Shown here: in pieces, positions 49,947 to 58,738 of the stretch
Layout of the letters: each line of letters opens with the position of its first letter
How positions within the stretch are numbered: position 1 is the stretch's first letter
From: Tepidiphilus margaritifer DSM 15129
GTDB lineage: Bacteria > Pseudomonadota > Gammaproteobacteria > Burkholderiales > Rhodocyclaceae
Length of the DNA: 64,000 nucleotides
Assembly (NCBI RefSeq): GCF_000425565.1
Contig: NZ_KE384397.1
Span: 341,746-405,745 of the forward strand
Reading direction: 5' to 3'
The notes under the pieces: generated by a model
The model's input: the letters and a program-made list of their open reading frames with translations, nothing else
What the model was told of the DNA's origin: nothing
The model's database searches: none
Translations under genes and position numbers: made by a program

Positions 49947-51893
49947 ATGCGCAAGGAAGAGGCGGTGGCCGCGCTGGGGCAGCGCTCTTTGCTCTTGCCC
50001 GGTTGGGTCCGGGCGGCGCTGGAGGCGAACGACCGGCTCAAACTGTATCTGTCGCTGCTGCAGGAGGCGGCAAGGCACGCTGCCGATCCTCAGGTGGCGG
50101 TGACGGATTGGTCGGCCGAGTTCGCCCGGGCGGGGGTGAGGGAGACGGGGTGGCTGCAGGAACTGGTGCGCAGCGCCTATTTCGACGATGGGGTGTTGAT
50201 GCTGCGCCACCTCGATCGTTGGCGTGAGGCGGTGGCGACCGACCTGCAGACGATGGCGCGCCCCGTGTGCGAGGCCGACCACCCGGCGCCGGCCGATCTG
50301 GTAGCGCGGCGTGATGCCTGGCTCGAGTTCCTGCGCGGGCTCGATCCGCAGGAGGGGCTGGAGCCCGAGCAGCTCACCGCCTTGACGCACGGCGAGCGTG
50401 AGCGCGGCGACAGCCTGCATCTTCTGGTGATGGACTTGCACAAGGCGCTCAATGCGCTGGCGCGAGAGATCGCCACCGAGGAGCTCGACGGGGCCCACGT
50501 CTGGGGGCTCGCGCCCGAGGATCGGCCGCTCGTGCGTGCTTTCATGCGCGGGTTGCGTCGCACCGCGCCGCTCAAATTCTCTCACCCGGGGCTGGACACG
50601 GCGGCGACCCGCGACGGGACGCGCCTGCTCATCCAGAACGACATCGGCACGAACGACGTGCATGTGCTGGTGGTGACGGTGGAGGAGCGGGAGATTCGCT
50701 TGACCTATTCGGATCTGCATCGGGGGCGTTTCCGGTTCTTCCAGCGTTTGCTGGAGGAAATCGGTTTCACTTGGACGGTGCAGACGTCCGCCGCCGGTTC
50801 CGGCTTGAACGAAGGGCGGCCTTACGTGGTGGGGGAGGCGGTGTTTCGCGGACAGGATCGCGCCGCGCTCGAGGCGGCGCTGGAAGCGTTGGGCGCGAAG
50901 ATCGTGTTCGTGATCGACTGGAACCGGGCGCGCAAGCGGCTACAGCAGTTCGTCGGCAAGGAAGCGGCGCGGGCGTTGCTCTACCGCGCGGCCAAGGAGG
51001 AGTGCGGGCACATGGGTTGGCTGCTGGCCGGCGGCGAGCGCCTGGTGTTTTCGGCCATGCAGTCGGTCGATGGCGAAGCCTTTCGCATCGGTGAGCGGCT
51101 CGACGAGGTGCTGGGGCCGCAGGCGGCGAGCGAGTATCTCTTCGCCCTGCTGCGCGTGTCGACCCGGATGCTGCTCGAACGTCAGCCGCCCGATCTGGTC
51201 GCCGACGAGGCGCGCATCCTGCTCGCCCGTCTGCTGCGGCAGCGTACTTTCGAACTGGATCTGCTCGCCGAGCATGCGGCGTACACCCACGCCATTGCCC
51301 GCGAGGTCTGCGCCGCCCTGGAGGAGGCCGACCCCGCGGCGCTCGAAGCGCAGGGGCAGCGCGGCAAGCAGTGGGAGCGAGAGGCCGATCACCTCCTGAT
51401 GCAGGCGCGCGAGCGGGCGGAGCAGCACGCGCGCTGGCAGCCGCTGGTGCGCTTGATGGAGCATGCCGACGACGTGGCCGATGCGCTCGAGGAGGCGCTC
51501 TTCCTGCATACCTTGCTCTTCGTGGAGCCCCTGGCCGGACTTTCGCCGGGGGCGAGGGAGCCTTTGATCCGGCTGGCGGACATGACGCTGGCGGCGATCC
51601 AGGACTTGGTGCGTGCGGTCGAGATTGCCCGTTCGATGAGCGTGCAGGGCGAGGCCGAGGATGGGGACGCGTTTCTGCAGACGCTGTGGCGCATCCTGCG
51701 TGCCGAGCGGCTGTGCGACCAGCTCGCGCGCGAGGCGTATCGCGCCATCGTCGCGACCATGGCCGGGACGCCCACGGGAGCGCAGATCGCCGCGCAGATG
51801 GCGGCCGCGGTGGAGAAAGCATCCGACGGACTGCTCGCCGTGGGGTATGCCTTGCGCCAGAGGGTGATGGCGCGCACGGGGGTGACGTCATGA
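49947..51893 (+). CDS. Unknown protein with C-terminal PhoU/DUF47-like helical domain
   Basis: A 648-residue soluble protein. Residues ~430-648 are a helical bundle resembling DUF47/PhoU relatives (GKQWEREADHLLMQARERAE, VRLMEHADDVADALEEALFL, LRAERLCDQLAREAYRAIVA), with the repeated Glu/Asp patterns that bind metal in PhoU. The first ~430 residues are not recognised; they include RLLIQNDIGTNDVHVLVVTV and IVFVIDWNRARKRLQQFVGK. The gene is first of a coupled four-gene unit and overlaps the PPDK-like gene by four bases, suggesting the two proteins act together. Confidence 0.65.
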   Translation: MRKEEAVAALGQRSLLLPGWVRAALEANDRLKLYLSLLQEAARHAADPQVAVTDWSAEFARAGVRETGWLQELVRSAYFDDGVLMLRHLDRWREAVATDLQTMARPVCEADHPAPADLVARRDAWLEFLRGLDPQEGLEPEQLTALTHGERERGDSLHLLVMDLHKALNALAREIATEELDGAHVWGLAPEDRPLVRAFMRGLRRTAPLKFSHPGLDTAATRDGTRLLIQNDIGTNDVHVLVVTVEEREIRLTYSDLHRGRFRFFQRLLEEIGFTWTVQTSAAGSGLNEGRPYVVGEAVFRGQDRAALEAALEALGAKIVFVIDWNRARKRLQQFVGKEAARALLYRAAKEECGHMGWLLAGGERLVFSAMQSVDGEAFRIGERLDEVLGPQAASEYLFALLRVSTRMLLERQPPDLVADEARILLARLLRQRTFELDLLAEHAAYTHAIAREVCAALEEADPAALEAQGQRGKQWEREADHLLMQARERAEQHARWQPLVRLMEHADDVADALEEALFLHTLLFVEPLAGLSPGAREPLIRLADMTLAAIQDLVRAVEIARSMSVQGEAEDGDAFLQTLWRILRAERLCDQLAREAYRAIVATMAGTPTGAQIAAQMAAAVEKASDGLLAVGYALRQRVMARTGVTS

Positions 51894-53530
51894 GCGTGCG
51901 TCATTGGGCCGAGGCGTGTTACCTCATCGCCGGTCGCGACGAGCTGGAGACGTTGCCGCGCAAGGCGCATCCTCCGCAGAGCGAGGGCGCGTTGCGGCTC
52001 GGCAACAAGGCGTGGAACCTGTGGCGGATGGCGCAAGCCGGCTTGCGCGTGCCGCCGGCGTTGGTGCTGGGCACCCTCTACGCGCACCGGCCGGTGTCCG
52101 ATTGGGACGAGGCGCTCTTCTCCGCGGGGCTGCCGGAGTTGGAGCGGATCACCGGCCGGCGTCTGGGGGATGCGCGTCGTCCCTTGCTCGTGTCGGTGCG
52201 CTCGGGAGCGCCGGTGTCGATGCCGGGGATGATGGAGACGGTGCTCGACGTGGGGTTGTGCGACGAGACGGTACCGGGAATGTTGCGCCTGACCGGCAAT
52301 CCGCGGCTGGTGTGGGATTCGTACCGGCGGTTGGTGGCGGGCTATGGCGAGGTGGTGGCCGGCATCGATCCGGGGGTGTTCGAGGCGGCGCTTGCCGAGC
52401 TCGCCCAAGGGCAGGAGGAGCAGACGCTCGCGTTCGATGCTTTGCGCACCCTCACGCGCCGTTATCTGGAATGCTACCGCGAACAGGCGGGCGAACCCTT
52501 CCCGCAATCGGTGCGGGTGCAACTGCGCGAGTCGGTGCGGGCGGTGTTTGCTTCGTGGAGCGCGCCCAAGGCCGTGGATTACCGGCGGCATCAGGGGATC
52601 GACGATGCGCTGGGCACGGCGGTGACGATCCAGCAGATGGTTTTCGGCAACGCGGATCGGCGCTCGGGGGCCGGGGTGGGATTCACGCGCGACCCCACCG
52701 ACGGCACGCCACGGCCGTGGGTGGATTTCCTCTTCGAGGCACAGGGCGAGGACGTGGTTTCGGGCAGACGCAGCGCCGTGGGACATGAGCGACTGGCAGC
52801 TCGTCTGCCCCAGGTGTGGGCGGAACTGGGCGAGGGCGCAGCGAGGCTGGAGCGGCTGTTCGCCGACATGCAGGATTTCGAATTCACGGTGGAGGAGGGC
52901 ACGCTCTTCTGGCTGCAGGCGCGCGCGGGCAAGCGCACGCCGCGGGCGGCCGCGCGCATCGCCCTCGACCTGCTCGCGGAAGGAGTGATCGATGCACGCA
53001 CCGCTTGGGAGCGGACGCGCGACATCGCCTTGGAGGAACTGGCGACGGTGTGCCTGGCTACCGCCGAGGGCGAGGTGCCGCAGCGGCTCGGGAGCGGGAT
53101 CCCGGCTTCGCCCGGCATCGCCGGTGGCGAGCTTGCGCTCGATGCCGAACGGGTGGCAGCGCGGGTGGCGGAGGGAGCCAAGGTCATCCTGGTGCGCCAG
53201 GACGCCGAGACGGCCGACGTCGCGGCGCTGCGTCAGGCCGAGGGGTTGCTCACGCGGCGCGGGGCGCGCACCTCGCACGCTGCGGTGGTCGCACGCCAGA
53301 TGGGCAAGGTGTGCGTGCTCGGCTGCGAGACCTTGACGATCCTGCCCGAGCAGCGCGCCGTGCGTTTCGGCGAGCGGGTCGTGGCCGAGGGGGAGACGAT
53401 TACGCTCGATGGCAACGAGGGCGGCGTCTATGCCGGTCTGGTGCGCACGCAGACCGTGCCCGATGCGGCGCTGCAAGCGCAGATCATGGCGCTGCGGGCG
53501 CGCTTTGGCGGGGAGGGGCAGGATGCCTGA
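51890..53530 (+). CDS. PPDK-like protein lacking the C-terminal PEP/pyruvate barrel
   Basis: A 546-residue protein collinear with the first 60% of pyruvate phosphate dikinase. The ATP-grasp region has PLLVSVRSGAPVSMPGMMET, NPRLVWDSYRRLVAGYGEVV, VTIQQMVFGNADRRSGAGVG and MQDFEFTVEEGTLFWLQARA; the swivelling domain has His463 in GARTSHAAVVARQMGKVCVL. It ends about 80 residues later, whereas PPDK continues for ~330 more. It therefore has ATP-binding and phospho-His domains but no PEP site, and the phosphate acceptor is unknown. It overlaps both neighbours. Confidence 0.85.
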   Translation: MSVRHWAEACYLIAGRDELETLPRKAHPPQSEGALRLGNKAWNLWRMAQAGLRVPPALVLGTLYAHRPVSDWDEALFSAGLPELERITGRRLGDARRPLLVSVRSGAPVSMPGMMETVLDVGLCDETVPGMLRLTGNPRLVWDSYRRLVAGYGEVVAGIDPGVFEAALAELAQGQEEQTLAFDALRTLTRRYLECYREQAGEPFPQSVRVQLRESVRAVFASWSAPKAVDYRRHQGIDDALGTAVTIQQMVFGNADRRSGAGVGFTRDPTDGTPRPWVDFLFEAQGEDVVSGRRSAVGHERLAARLPQVWAELGEGAARLERLFADMQDFEFTVEEGTLFWLQARAGKRTPRAAARIALDLLAEGVIDARTAWERTRDIALEELATVCLATAEGEVPQRLGSGIPASPGIAGGELALDAERVAARVAEGAKVILVRQDAETADVAALRQAEGLLTRRGARTSHAAVVARQMGKVCVLGCETLTILPEQRAVRFGERVVAEGETITLDGNEGGVYAGLVRTQTVPDAALQAQIMALRARFGGEGQDA

Positions 53531-54695
53531 GCGCCGGTTGCGTCTGGCCGTGGTCACCGAGACCCATCCGCCCGAGATCAACGGGGTGGCACGGACCGTG
53601 GGGCGGATGCTGCAGGAGGCGCTTGCCGCCGGGTACGAGCTCGAAGTGGTGCGGCCGCATCAGGGCGAGGAAGCGCATGAAGTGCCGGCGGGCGTGGAGA
53701 CGGTACGGGTGCGCGCGATCGCCCTGCCGCGCTATCCGGGCTTGCGCATGGGCTGGCCGGCCCATGAGCGGCTCGTGCGCCGCTGGCGGGAACGTCGCCC
53801 GGATCTGGTCCATCTGGTCACCGAAGGGCCGCTGGGTCTGGCAGCGCTGCTGGCGGCGCGCCGTCTGGGCATTCCGCTCACTTCGGCCTTGCACACCAAT
53901 TTCGACGCCTATGGGGCGCATTACGGCCTGGGTTGGCTGCGCGGTGCGATCGCGGCGTATCTGCGCGCCTTCCACAACGCCACGGCGCTCACGTTCGTGC
54001 CGACGCGGCGCCAGAGCGAATCCTTGCGGGCCCAAGGCTATCGCCGCGTCGAGGTGCTCGCACGGGGCGTCGATACGGCGCTCTTCACGCCTGCACGGCG
54101 CGATCCGTCGCTGCGGGCGCAGTGGGGCGTTGGGGAAGAAGGAGTGGCGGTGCTCTACGTCGGACGTCTCGCGCCGGAGAAGAATCTCGGTCTGCTCGCG
54201 CGGGCGTTTCGCGCCCTTGCCGGGCAGCAGCCCCGGGCGAAACTCGTCGTGGTCGGCGACGGGCCGCTCGCTGCGCGCTGGCGCCGCGAACATCCGGAAT
54301 TCGTCTTCTGCGGCCCGCGCCGGGGCGAGGATCTGGCGGCGCACTACGCTTCGGCCGATCTCTTCCTCTTTCCGAGCCTGACCGAGACGTTCGGCAACGT
54401 CGTGCTCGAGGCGATGGCGAGCGGTCTGCCCGTGGTGGGCTACGACGAGGCGGCCGTGGCCGAATGCATTGAAGATGGGGTCAATGGCCTTTCCTGCCCA
54501 CCGGGCGACGAGGAGGCGTTCATCACGCAGGCGTGCCGGCTGGCGACGGATGCGTCGCTGCGACTGCGCTTGGGTATTGCGGCGCGGGCTTCGGCATCCG
54601 AACGTTCCTGGCCGGACATTTTTCGCAGGGCGGAAACCGCGATTCACGACGTTTTGCGCGCGGCGGGGGAGCCGATCCTCTGCCGGGCCCCCTAG
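53523..54695 (+). CDS. GT4-family glycosyltransferase (MgtA/SqdX-like)
   Basis: A 390-residue GT-B fold enzyme. The N-terminus TETHPPEINGVARTVGRMLQ and ALHTNFDAYGAHYGLGW match lipid and glucuronosyl glycosyltransferases of the MgtA/SqdX type; the donor-binding half has VLYVGRLAPEKNLGLLARAF and the EX7E motif LTETFGNVVLEAMASGLPVV. Possible acceptors are diacylglycerol or a related lipid. It overlaps the PPDK-like gene by eight bases and is followed by an LpxH-like gene, a pairing often seen in betaproteobacteria. Confidence 0.88.
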   Translation: MPERRLRLAVVTETHPPEINGVARTVGRMLQEALAAGYELEVVRPHQGEEAHEVPAGVETVRVRAIALPRYPGLRMGWPAHERLVRRWRERRPDLVHLVTEGPLGLAALLAARRLGIPLTSALHTNFDAYGAHYGLGWLRGAIAAYLRAFHNATALTFVPTRRQSESLRAQGYRRVEVLARGVDTALFTPARRDPSLRAQWGVGEEGVAVLYVGRLAPEKNLGLLARAFRALAGQQPRAKLVVVGDGPLAARWRREHPEFVFCGPRRGEDLAAHYASADLFLFPSLTETFGNVVLEAMASGLPVVGYDEAAVAECIEDGVNGLSCPPGDEEAFITQACRLATDASLRLRLGIAARASASERSWPDIFRRAETAIHDVLRAAGEPILCRAP

Positions 54696-54705
54696 GAGGT
54701 TGGCG

Positions 54706-55545
54706 ATGCCAGCGGTTCGTTCCGTTTTTCTCTCGGACATCCATCTCGGGACGCGCGCCTGCAAGGCCGAACTCCTGATCGATTTCCTGCGCGAATATCC
54801 GGCGCAGTACCTCTATCTCGTCGGCGACATCGTCGATTTCTGGGCGATGCGCCGTGGCATCCACTGGAGCGCGGCGCAGAATACCGTAGTGCAGAAGATT
54901 CTGCGGCGGGCGCGGCATGGCGAACGGGTGATTTTCATTCCGGGCAACCACGACGAGGCCCTGCGCGATTACGTGGGCGCTTCCTTCGGCGACATCACGC
55001 TGCACGCCGAGTACGTGCACGAGACGGCCGACGGCCGGCGGTTTCTGCTCATCCACGGCGACGAGTTCGACGAGGTAACGCGCCATCACCGCTGGGTGGC
55101 CCTGCTCGGGGACGCCGCCTACGGCGCGCTCGTGCGCGCCAACGTCGTCTGGGCCTGGGTTCGCCGCCAGATGGGGCGGCCGGGCTATTGGTCGCTCGCC
55201 GGTCACGTCAAGCGCAAGGTGAAGAAAGCCCTGGAGTTCAGGTACGGCTTCGAAGACGCGGTGATGCGCAGCGTGCGCGAGCGGGGTCTGGACGGAGTCA
55301 TCTGCGGCCACATCCACTGGGCGGCGATCAAGGAGGTGGAAGAGCTGCTCTATGTCAATTGCGGCGACTGGGTGGATTCCTGCACGGCCATCGTCGAGCA
55401 TGCCGACGGCCGGTTGGAGCTGGTGGATTGGCACCGGGAGATCGCTCCGCCGCAACCGCCCCAGGCGCCGCGCCGATCGCTCGAGCCCCTACCGCCCGAG
55501 GTCGAACTCGCCGATGTGCTCCATCGTGCCGACGGCATCCTGTGA
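54706..55545 (+). CDS. LpxH-like metallophosphoesterase (UDP-2,3-diacylglucosamine hydrolase family)
   Basis: A 279-residue calcineurin-like phosphoesterase. Metal ligands are in LSDIHLG (Asp11, His13), GDIVDFW (Asp41), PGNHDE (Asn81, His82), LIHGDEFD and CGHIHWA. The insert YWSLAGHVKRKVKKALEF resembles the lipid-binding cap of LpxH-like proteins. A distinct LpxH may exist elsewhere, so this could be a paralogue acting on another phospholipid or glycolipid. TAGGAGGT precedes the ATG. It ends the four-gene unit, two bases from the convergent EAL-GGDEF stop. Confidence 0.85.
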   Translation: MPAVRSVFLSDIHLGTRACKAELLIDFLREYPAQYLYLVGDIVDFWAMRRGIHWSAAQNTVVQKILRRARHGERVIFIPGNHDEALRDYVGASFGDITLHAEYVHETADGRRFLLIHGDEFDEVTRHHRWVALLGDAAYGALVRANVVWAWVRRQMGRPGYWSLAGHVKRKVKKALEFRYGFEDAVMRSVRERGLDGVICGHIHWAAIKEVEELLYVNCGDWVDSCTAIVEHADGRLELVDWHREIAPPQPPQAPRRSLEPLPPEVELADVLHRADGIL

Positions 55546-55547
55546 GG

Positions 55548-57332
55548 TCACGCCCCCCGGCGACGTTCGACGAAGAGCGAGCTGCCGGGTGTCTTCTTCG
55601 CCATTTTCTTCGCCACCGAGGCGGCCTCGGCCACGGCGTGGTAACTCTCGTAGCGCTGCGGCTCGTCGATGACGGCGGCGCCGACCGACAAGGCGCACAG
55701 CGGAAAGAAGACCGTGCGCCCTTGTCGATCTTCGGCCTCGATGCCGCCGCGGGCGCGGTCTTCGGGACGGTAGAACTCGGGGATGCGGGCGTCGAACGCG
55801 CGCAGCAGCACCTCGGTGCGATCCTGCCAGTCGGGGCTGCCCCAGAGTACGATGAAGTCGTCCCCGCCGATATGGCCGACGAAATCCCTGGCCGGATCGG
55901 TGTGCTCACGCAGCAGCTCGCCTACCAGGCGCAGGATGTCGTCGCCCCGGCGAAAGCCATAGACGTCGTTGTACGGTTTGAAGTGGTCGAGATCGAGGTA
56001 GGCAGCCACGAACGGCTCGCCGCGTTTGAGCCGGGTGTCGATCTCCCGCTGGATGGGGACGTTACCGGGCAGGTTGGTGAGCGGATTGGCATGGCGGGCG
56101 GACTCGAGCTGCAGGCGGGTGATCTCGCGCAGCAGCGCGTGCCCGTTGCCCAGACCAAGGTAGCGGCCGGCATCGGTGATGATGAACCCCTGAACCAGGT
56201 GTTTGGCATCGAGCTGGGTGATGAGATCCGACAGTTGCTGCAGGCTCATGCGCCGGTCGATCACCAGGGCGTTGCGATCGAGGTACATGGTGCAGGGGCG
56301 ATGTCCGTAGAGCTCGCGCCGGTAGGGGCGGGCATAGGCATCCATGAAGTGGTTGCGCGCGATGAGCCCCAGCGGCACGCCGTCCGCGACCACCGGTTGG
56401 GCATAGAGCTCGGGGTCGTGTTCGAAGCGGGCGAAGACTTCCTCGTTCGTCGTCTCCGGTGCCAGCGGGGCAACGTAGTGCACGAGCGAGGCGACGCTCG
56501 CCTCCGTGCCTGCCGGCACGCGGAGGTCGGGTTCCTGCCCGGAGCGGAAATGCGCTGGTTCAGGCCGATACCCGGGCCGGGGCTCGGGGCGTCCGAAGAG
56601 ATAACCCTGGCCGAGGGAAATGCCGCATTCGCGCACCACCGCGAGTTCGGCCGGGGTCTCGATGCCTTCGGCGATCACCCGGGTGCGACTGTTGCGCGCG
56701 ATGCGTGCGATCGATTCCAGGAATTGCCACTTGATCGGGTCGGCGTGCGCCCCTTGCACGAAGTGCTTGTCGATCTTGACGAAATCCGGTTCGAGCTCCG
56801 ACCACAGCCGCAGCGAGGAAAATCCTTCGCCCAGGTCGTCGATGGCGATAGCAAAGCCGAGGCTGCGATAGTGCTCGACGGCGCGGCGCAATTGCGCGTA
56901 GTCCAGACCCGGCGTCGCCTCCGTGAGTTCGATCACCACCTCGCGCGGCGATAGCCCCGCGCGCTCGATCCAGGAGAGCGTGCGGCTCTGGTCACCGGGC
57001 TGGACCACCATCGCGCCGGGGTCGACGTTGAGCAGCAGTTTCCCTTCGCCCTCCTGGGCGGCAAAGGCGGTGATCACCGTCTCGCGGCACAGATATTCGA
57101 GCTCACTCAAGCGCCCCAGGCGGCGTGCCGCATCGAAAAGCACCAGGGGAGCGTGCAGGGAACTGTCGCCAGGACCGCGGATGAGCCCTTCGAAACCGAA
57201 GAGCGCACCGTCTTCGAGCGCAATCACGGGCTGGAAACGCGCCGTCAGGCGCCGTTCCTGCAACAGGCGTTCCAGCTCTGGGAGAACGTCGGCGGGATAG
57301 GGCGGACACATGATTTCGGTTCGGGGATCCAT
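55548..57332 (-). CDS. EAL-CBS-GGDEF cyclic-di-GMP turnover protein
   Basis: A 594-residue cytoplasmic protein. The EAL domain (about residues 20-255) has EGL for EAL plus the metal and catalytic residues in ELTEATPG, AIDDLGEGFSSL, VKIDKHF, AEGIET and QGYLFGRP, so phosphodiesterase activity is plausible. A CBS pair (about 285-400) follows. The GGDEF domain reads GHIGGDDFIVLWG; the RxxD inhibitory site lacks its Arg. The start at 57332 has no strong ribosome site, and ATG 57311 is an alternative. Upstream are a Pho-box-like repeat and the divergent EAL gene. Confidence 0.88.
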   Translation of the reverse strand: MDPRTEIMCPPYPADVLPELERLLQERRLTARFQPVIALEDGALFGFEGLIRGPGDSSLHAPLVLFDAARRLGRLSELEYLCRETVITAFAAQEGEGKLLLNVDPGAMVVQPGDQSRTLSWIERAGLSPREVVIELTEATPGLDYAQLRRAVEHYRSLGFAIAIDDLGEGFSSLRLWSELEPDFVKIDKHFVQGAHADPIKWQFLESIARIARNSRTRVIAEGIETPAELAVVRECGISLGQGYLFGRPEPRPGYRPEPAHFRSGQEPDLRVPAGTEASVASLVHYVAPLAPETTNEEVFARFEHDPELYAQPVVADGVPLGLIARNHFMDAYARPYRRELYGHRPCTMYLDRNALVIDRRMSLQQLSDLITQLDAKHLVQGFIITDAGRYLGLGNGHALLREITRLQLESARHANPLTNLPGNVPIQREIDTRLKRGEPFVAAYLDLDHFKPYNDVYGFRRGDDILRLVGELLREHTDPARDFVGHIGGDDFIVLWGSPDWQDRTEVLLRAFDARIPEFYRPEDRARGGIEAEDRQGRTVFFPLCALSVGAAVIDEPQRYESYHAVAEAASVAKKMAKKTPGSSLFVERRRGA

Positions 57333-57386
57333 GGAACAATTTCGCCACGACAAGGGGCGCATAGGTTGGCATTGTAGGTGCGTCGT

Positions 57387-57404
57387 GTGACGGGGTTGTG
57401 ACGC
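57387..57404 (-). promoter_or_regulatory. Pho-box-like direct repeat upstream of the EAL-CBS-GGDEF gene
   Basis: On the minus strand GCGTCAC-AACC-CCGTCAC repeats GTCAC with the 11-base Pho period and resembles the pstS box (TTGTCAC-ATCC-CTGTCAC). It lies 55-72 bases before the inferred start. Each unit differs from consensus at one to three positions, so PhoB binding is only a possibility. Confidence 0.4.
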
Positions 57405-57428
57405 CCGTTCGACCGGATCCACCGTTCT

Positions 57429-57444
57429 TGGCACGATCATTGCT
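57429..57444 (+). promoter_or_regulatory. Sigma-54 promoter of the EAL-chemoreceptor operon
   Basis: TGGCACGATCATTGCT fits TGGCACG-N4-TTGCW exactly. It lies 56 bases before the EAL gene ATG, with transcription from near 57455. Sigma-54 control of motility or c-di-GMP genes by FleQ-type activators is common in proteobacteria; the activator here is unknown. Confidence 0.85.
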
Positions 57445-57499
57445 TACTCCGTGAATGAGAGTGAATCCGCCGCATTGGGTGGCGGGAATCGGAGGATGT

Positions 57500-58738
57500 A
57501 TGAGGTATGAGCACGAGGCACCGGAATGTTCCGAATTGTCGGTGCGCTGGTACCGTCATCCCGAGGATACGACCCTCGGTTACCGCGACTGGCGGCTCAT
57601 GAGCCATTTCCAGCCGATCTTCAGCATCGCGCACGGGCGCCTCGTCGGGCTGGAGGCTCTGCTGAGGCCCCGGCATGCCGACGAAGACGTGTCTGCGCTG
57701 CACTTCTTTTCCCTGACCCTGTCTCCGGAAGAACTCGCCTGGCGTGACCGGCTTGCCCGTCGCTTGCATTACGAGAACTTCCGGCCACTGTCGGGCGACG
57801 ATCTGTGGCTTTTCGTCAATCGGGTTCCGCTGGCGGATATCGCGGCAGAAGACGAATTGCCGCCCGGGCTCGATCCGCACCAGGTCGTGATCGAGCTCAC
57901 CGAGGGCGAGAGCACCGATTCCGGGTTGCTGCGTGAGCTCGTGGCCCGCTATCGGGCGCTCGGCCATTTGGTCGCGCTCGACGACTTCGGCGCCCGTCAC
58001 TCGAACCTCGACCGGCTCTTCACGCTCGCGCCGGACATCGTCAAGCTCGATCGCAAGCTGATCCTGCTCGCCGACGAGGACGTGCGGGTGCGCCGCAGTC
58101 TCCATCGGTTGGTGGCGCTCATCCGTGACACGGGTGCCCTGGTGCTCTTCGAGGGAGTGGAAACCGCAGCCCAGGCCTGGCTTGCCGTGGAGGCCGAGGC
58201 CGATCTCGTGCAGGGATTTCACTACGCCCGGCCGCAGCCGCGCGCCTTCGCCCTCAAGAGCACTTGGGGTGCGCGGGAGAAACTGCACGGCCCGCTGCGG
58301 GCGCATCCCCGGCGCCAACACACCCGCCGACTGCCCGAAGACCTCGACCGAATCTTTCGGCAGACGCTGCGCCGTGTCGCCCTGGGCGAGACTTTCCCTC
58401 GAGCGAGCGCCGAGTTGATCGCTCGTCCCGAGGTCTATCGCGCCTATCTGCTCGACGCGCACGGCCGCCAGCTCGGGCACAGCGCCTCGCGCGTGCCGCT
58501 GACGCAGCTGCGCTACCTGCCGCTGGCCGACGGCGCCGGCGCCTTATGGAGCGCCCGGCCGTATTTCCGCCGCGCCATCGCCATGCCCGGGCGAATCCAC
58601 CTGACCGACCCTTACCTCTCGGTACCCGACGGTACCTGGGTACGCACCCTTTCCGCCACGGCCCACGGCGAGGCCGGCAGCTTCGTCGTCTGCGCCGACC
58701 TGGCCGCCGACGCCCTTGATCCGGAGAACGCACCATGA
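57500..58738 (+). CDS. EAL-domain phosphodiesterase with C-terminal PDC/Cache-like domain
   Basis: A 412-residue protein without membrane segments. The EAL domain (about residues 30-255) has all signature residues: [49 protein letters not shown] and QGFHYARP, so it should hydrolyse c-di-GMP. The C-terminal ~120 residues ([54 protein letters not shown]) look like a cytoplasmic PDC/Cache sensor. GGAGG precedes ATG 57500. It overlaps the chemoreceptor gene by four bases. Confidence 0.88.
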   Translation: MRYEHEAPECSELSVRWYRHPEDTTLGYRDWRLMSHFQPIFSIAHGRLVGLEALLRPRHADEDVSALHFFSLTLSPEELAWRDRLARRLHYENFRPLSGDDLWLFVNRVPLADIAAEDELPPGLDPHQVVIELTEGESTDSGLLRELVARYRALGHLVALDDFGARHSNLDRLFTLAPDIVKLDRKLILLADEDVRVRRSLHRLVALIRDTGALVLFEGVETAAQAWLAVEAEADLVQGFHYARPQPRAFALKSTWGAREKLHGPLRAHPRRQHTRRLPEDLDRIFRQTLRRVALGETFPRASAELIARPEVYRAYLLDAHGRQLGHSASRVPLTQLRYLPLADGAGALWSARPYFRRAIAMPGRIHLTDPYLSVPDGTWVRTLSATAHGEAGSFVVCADLAADALDPENAP

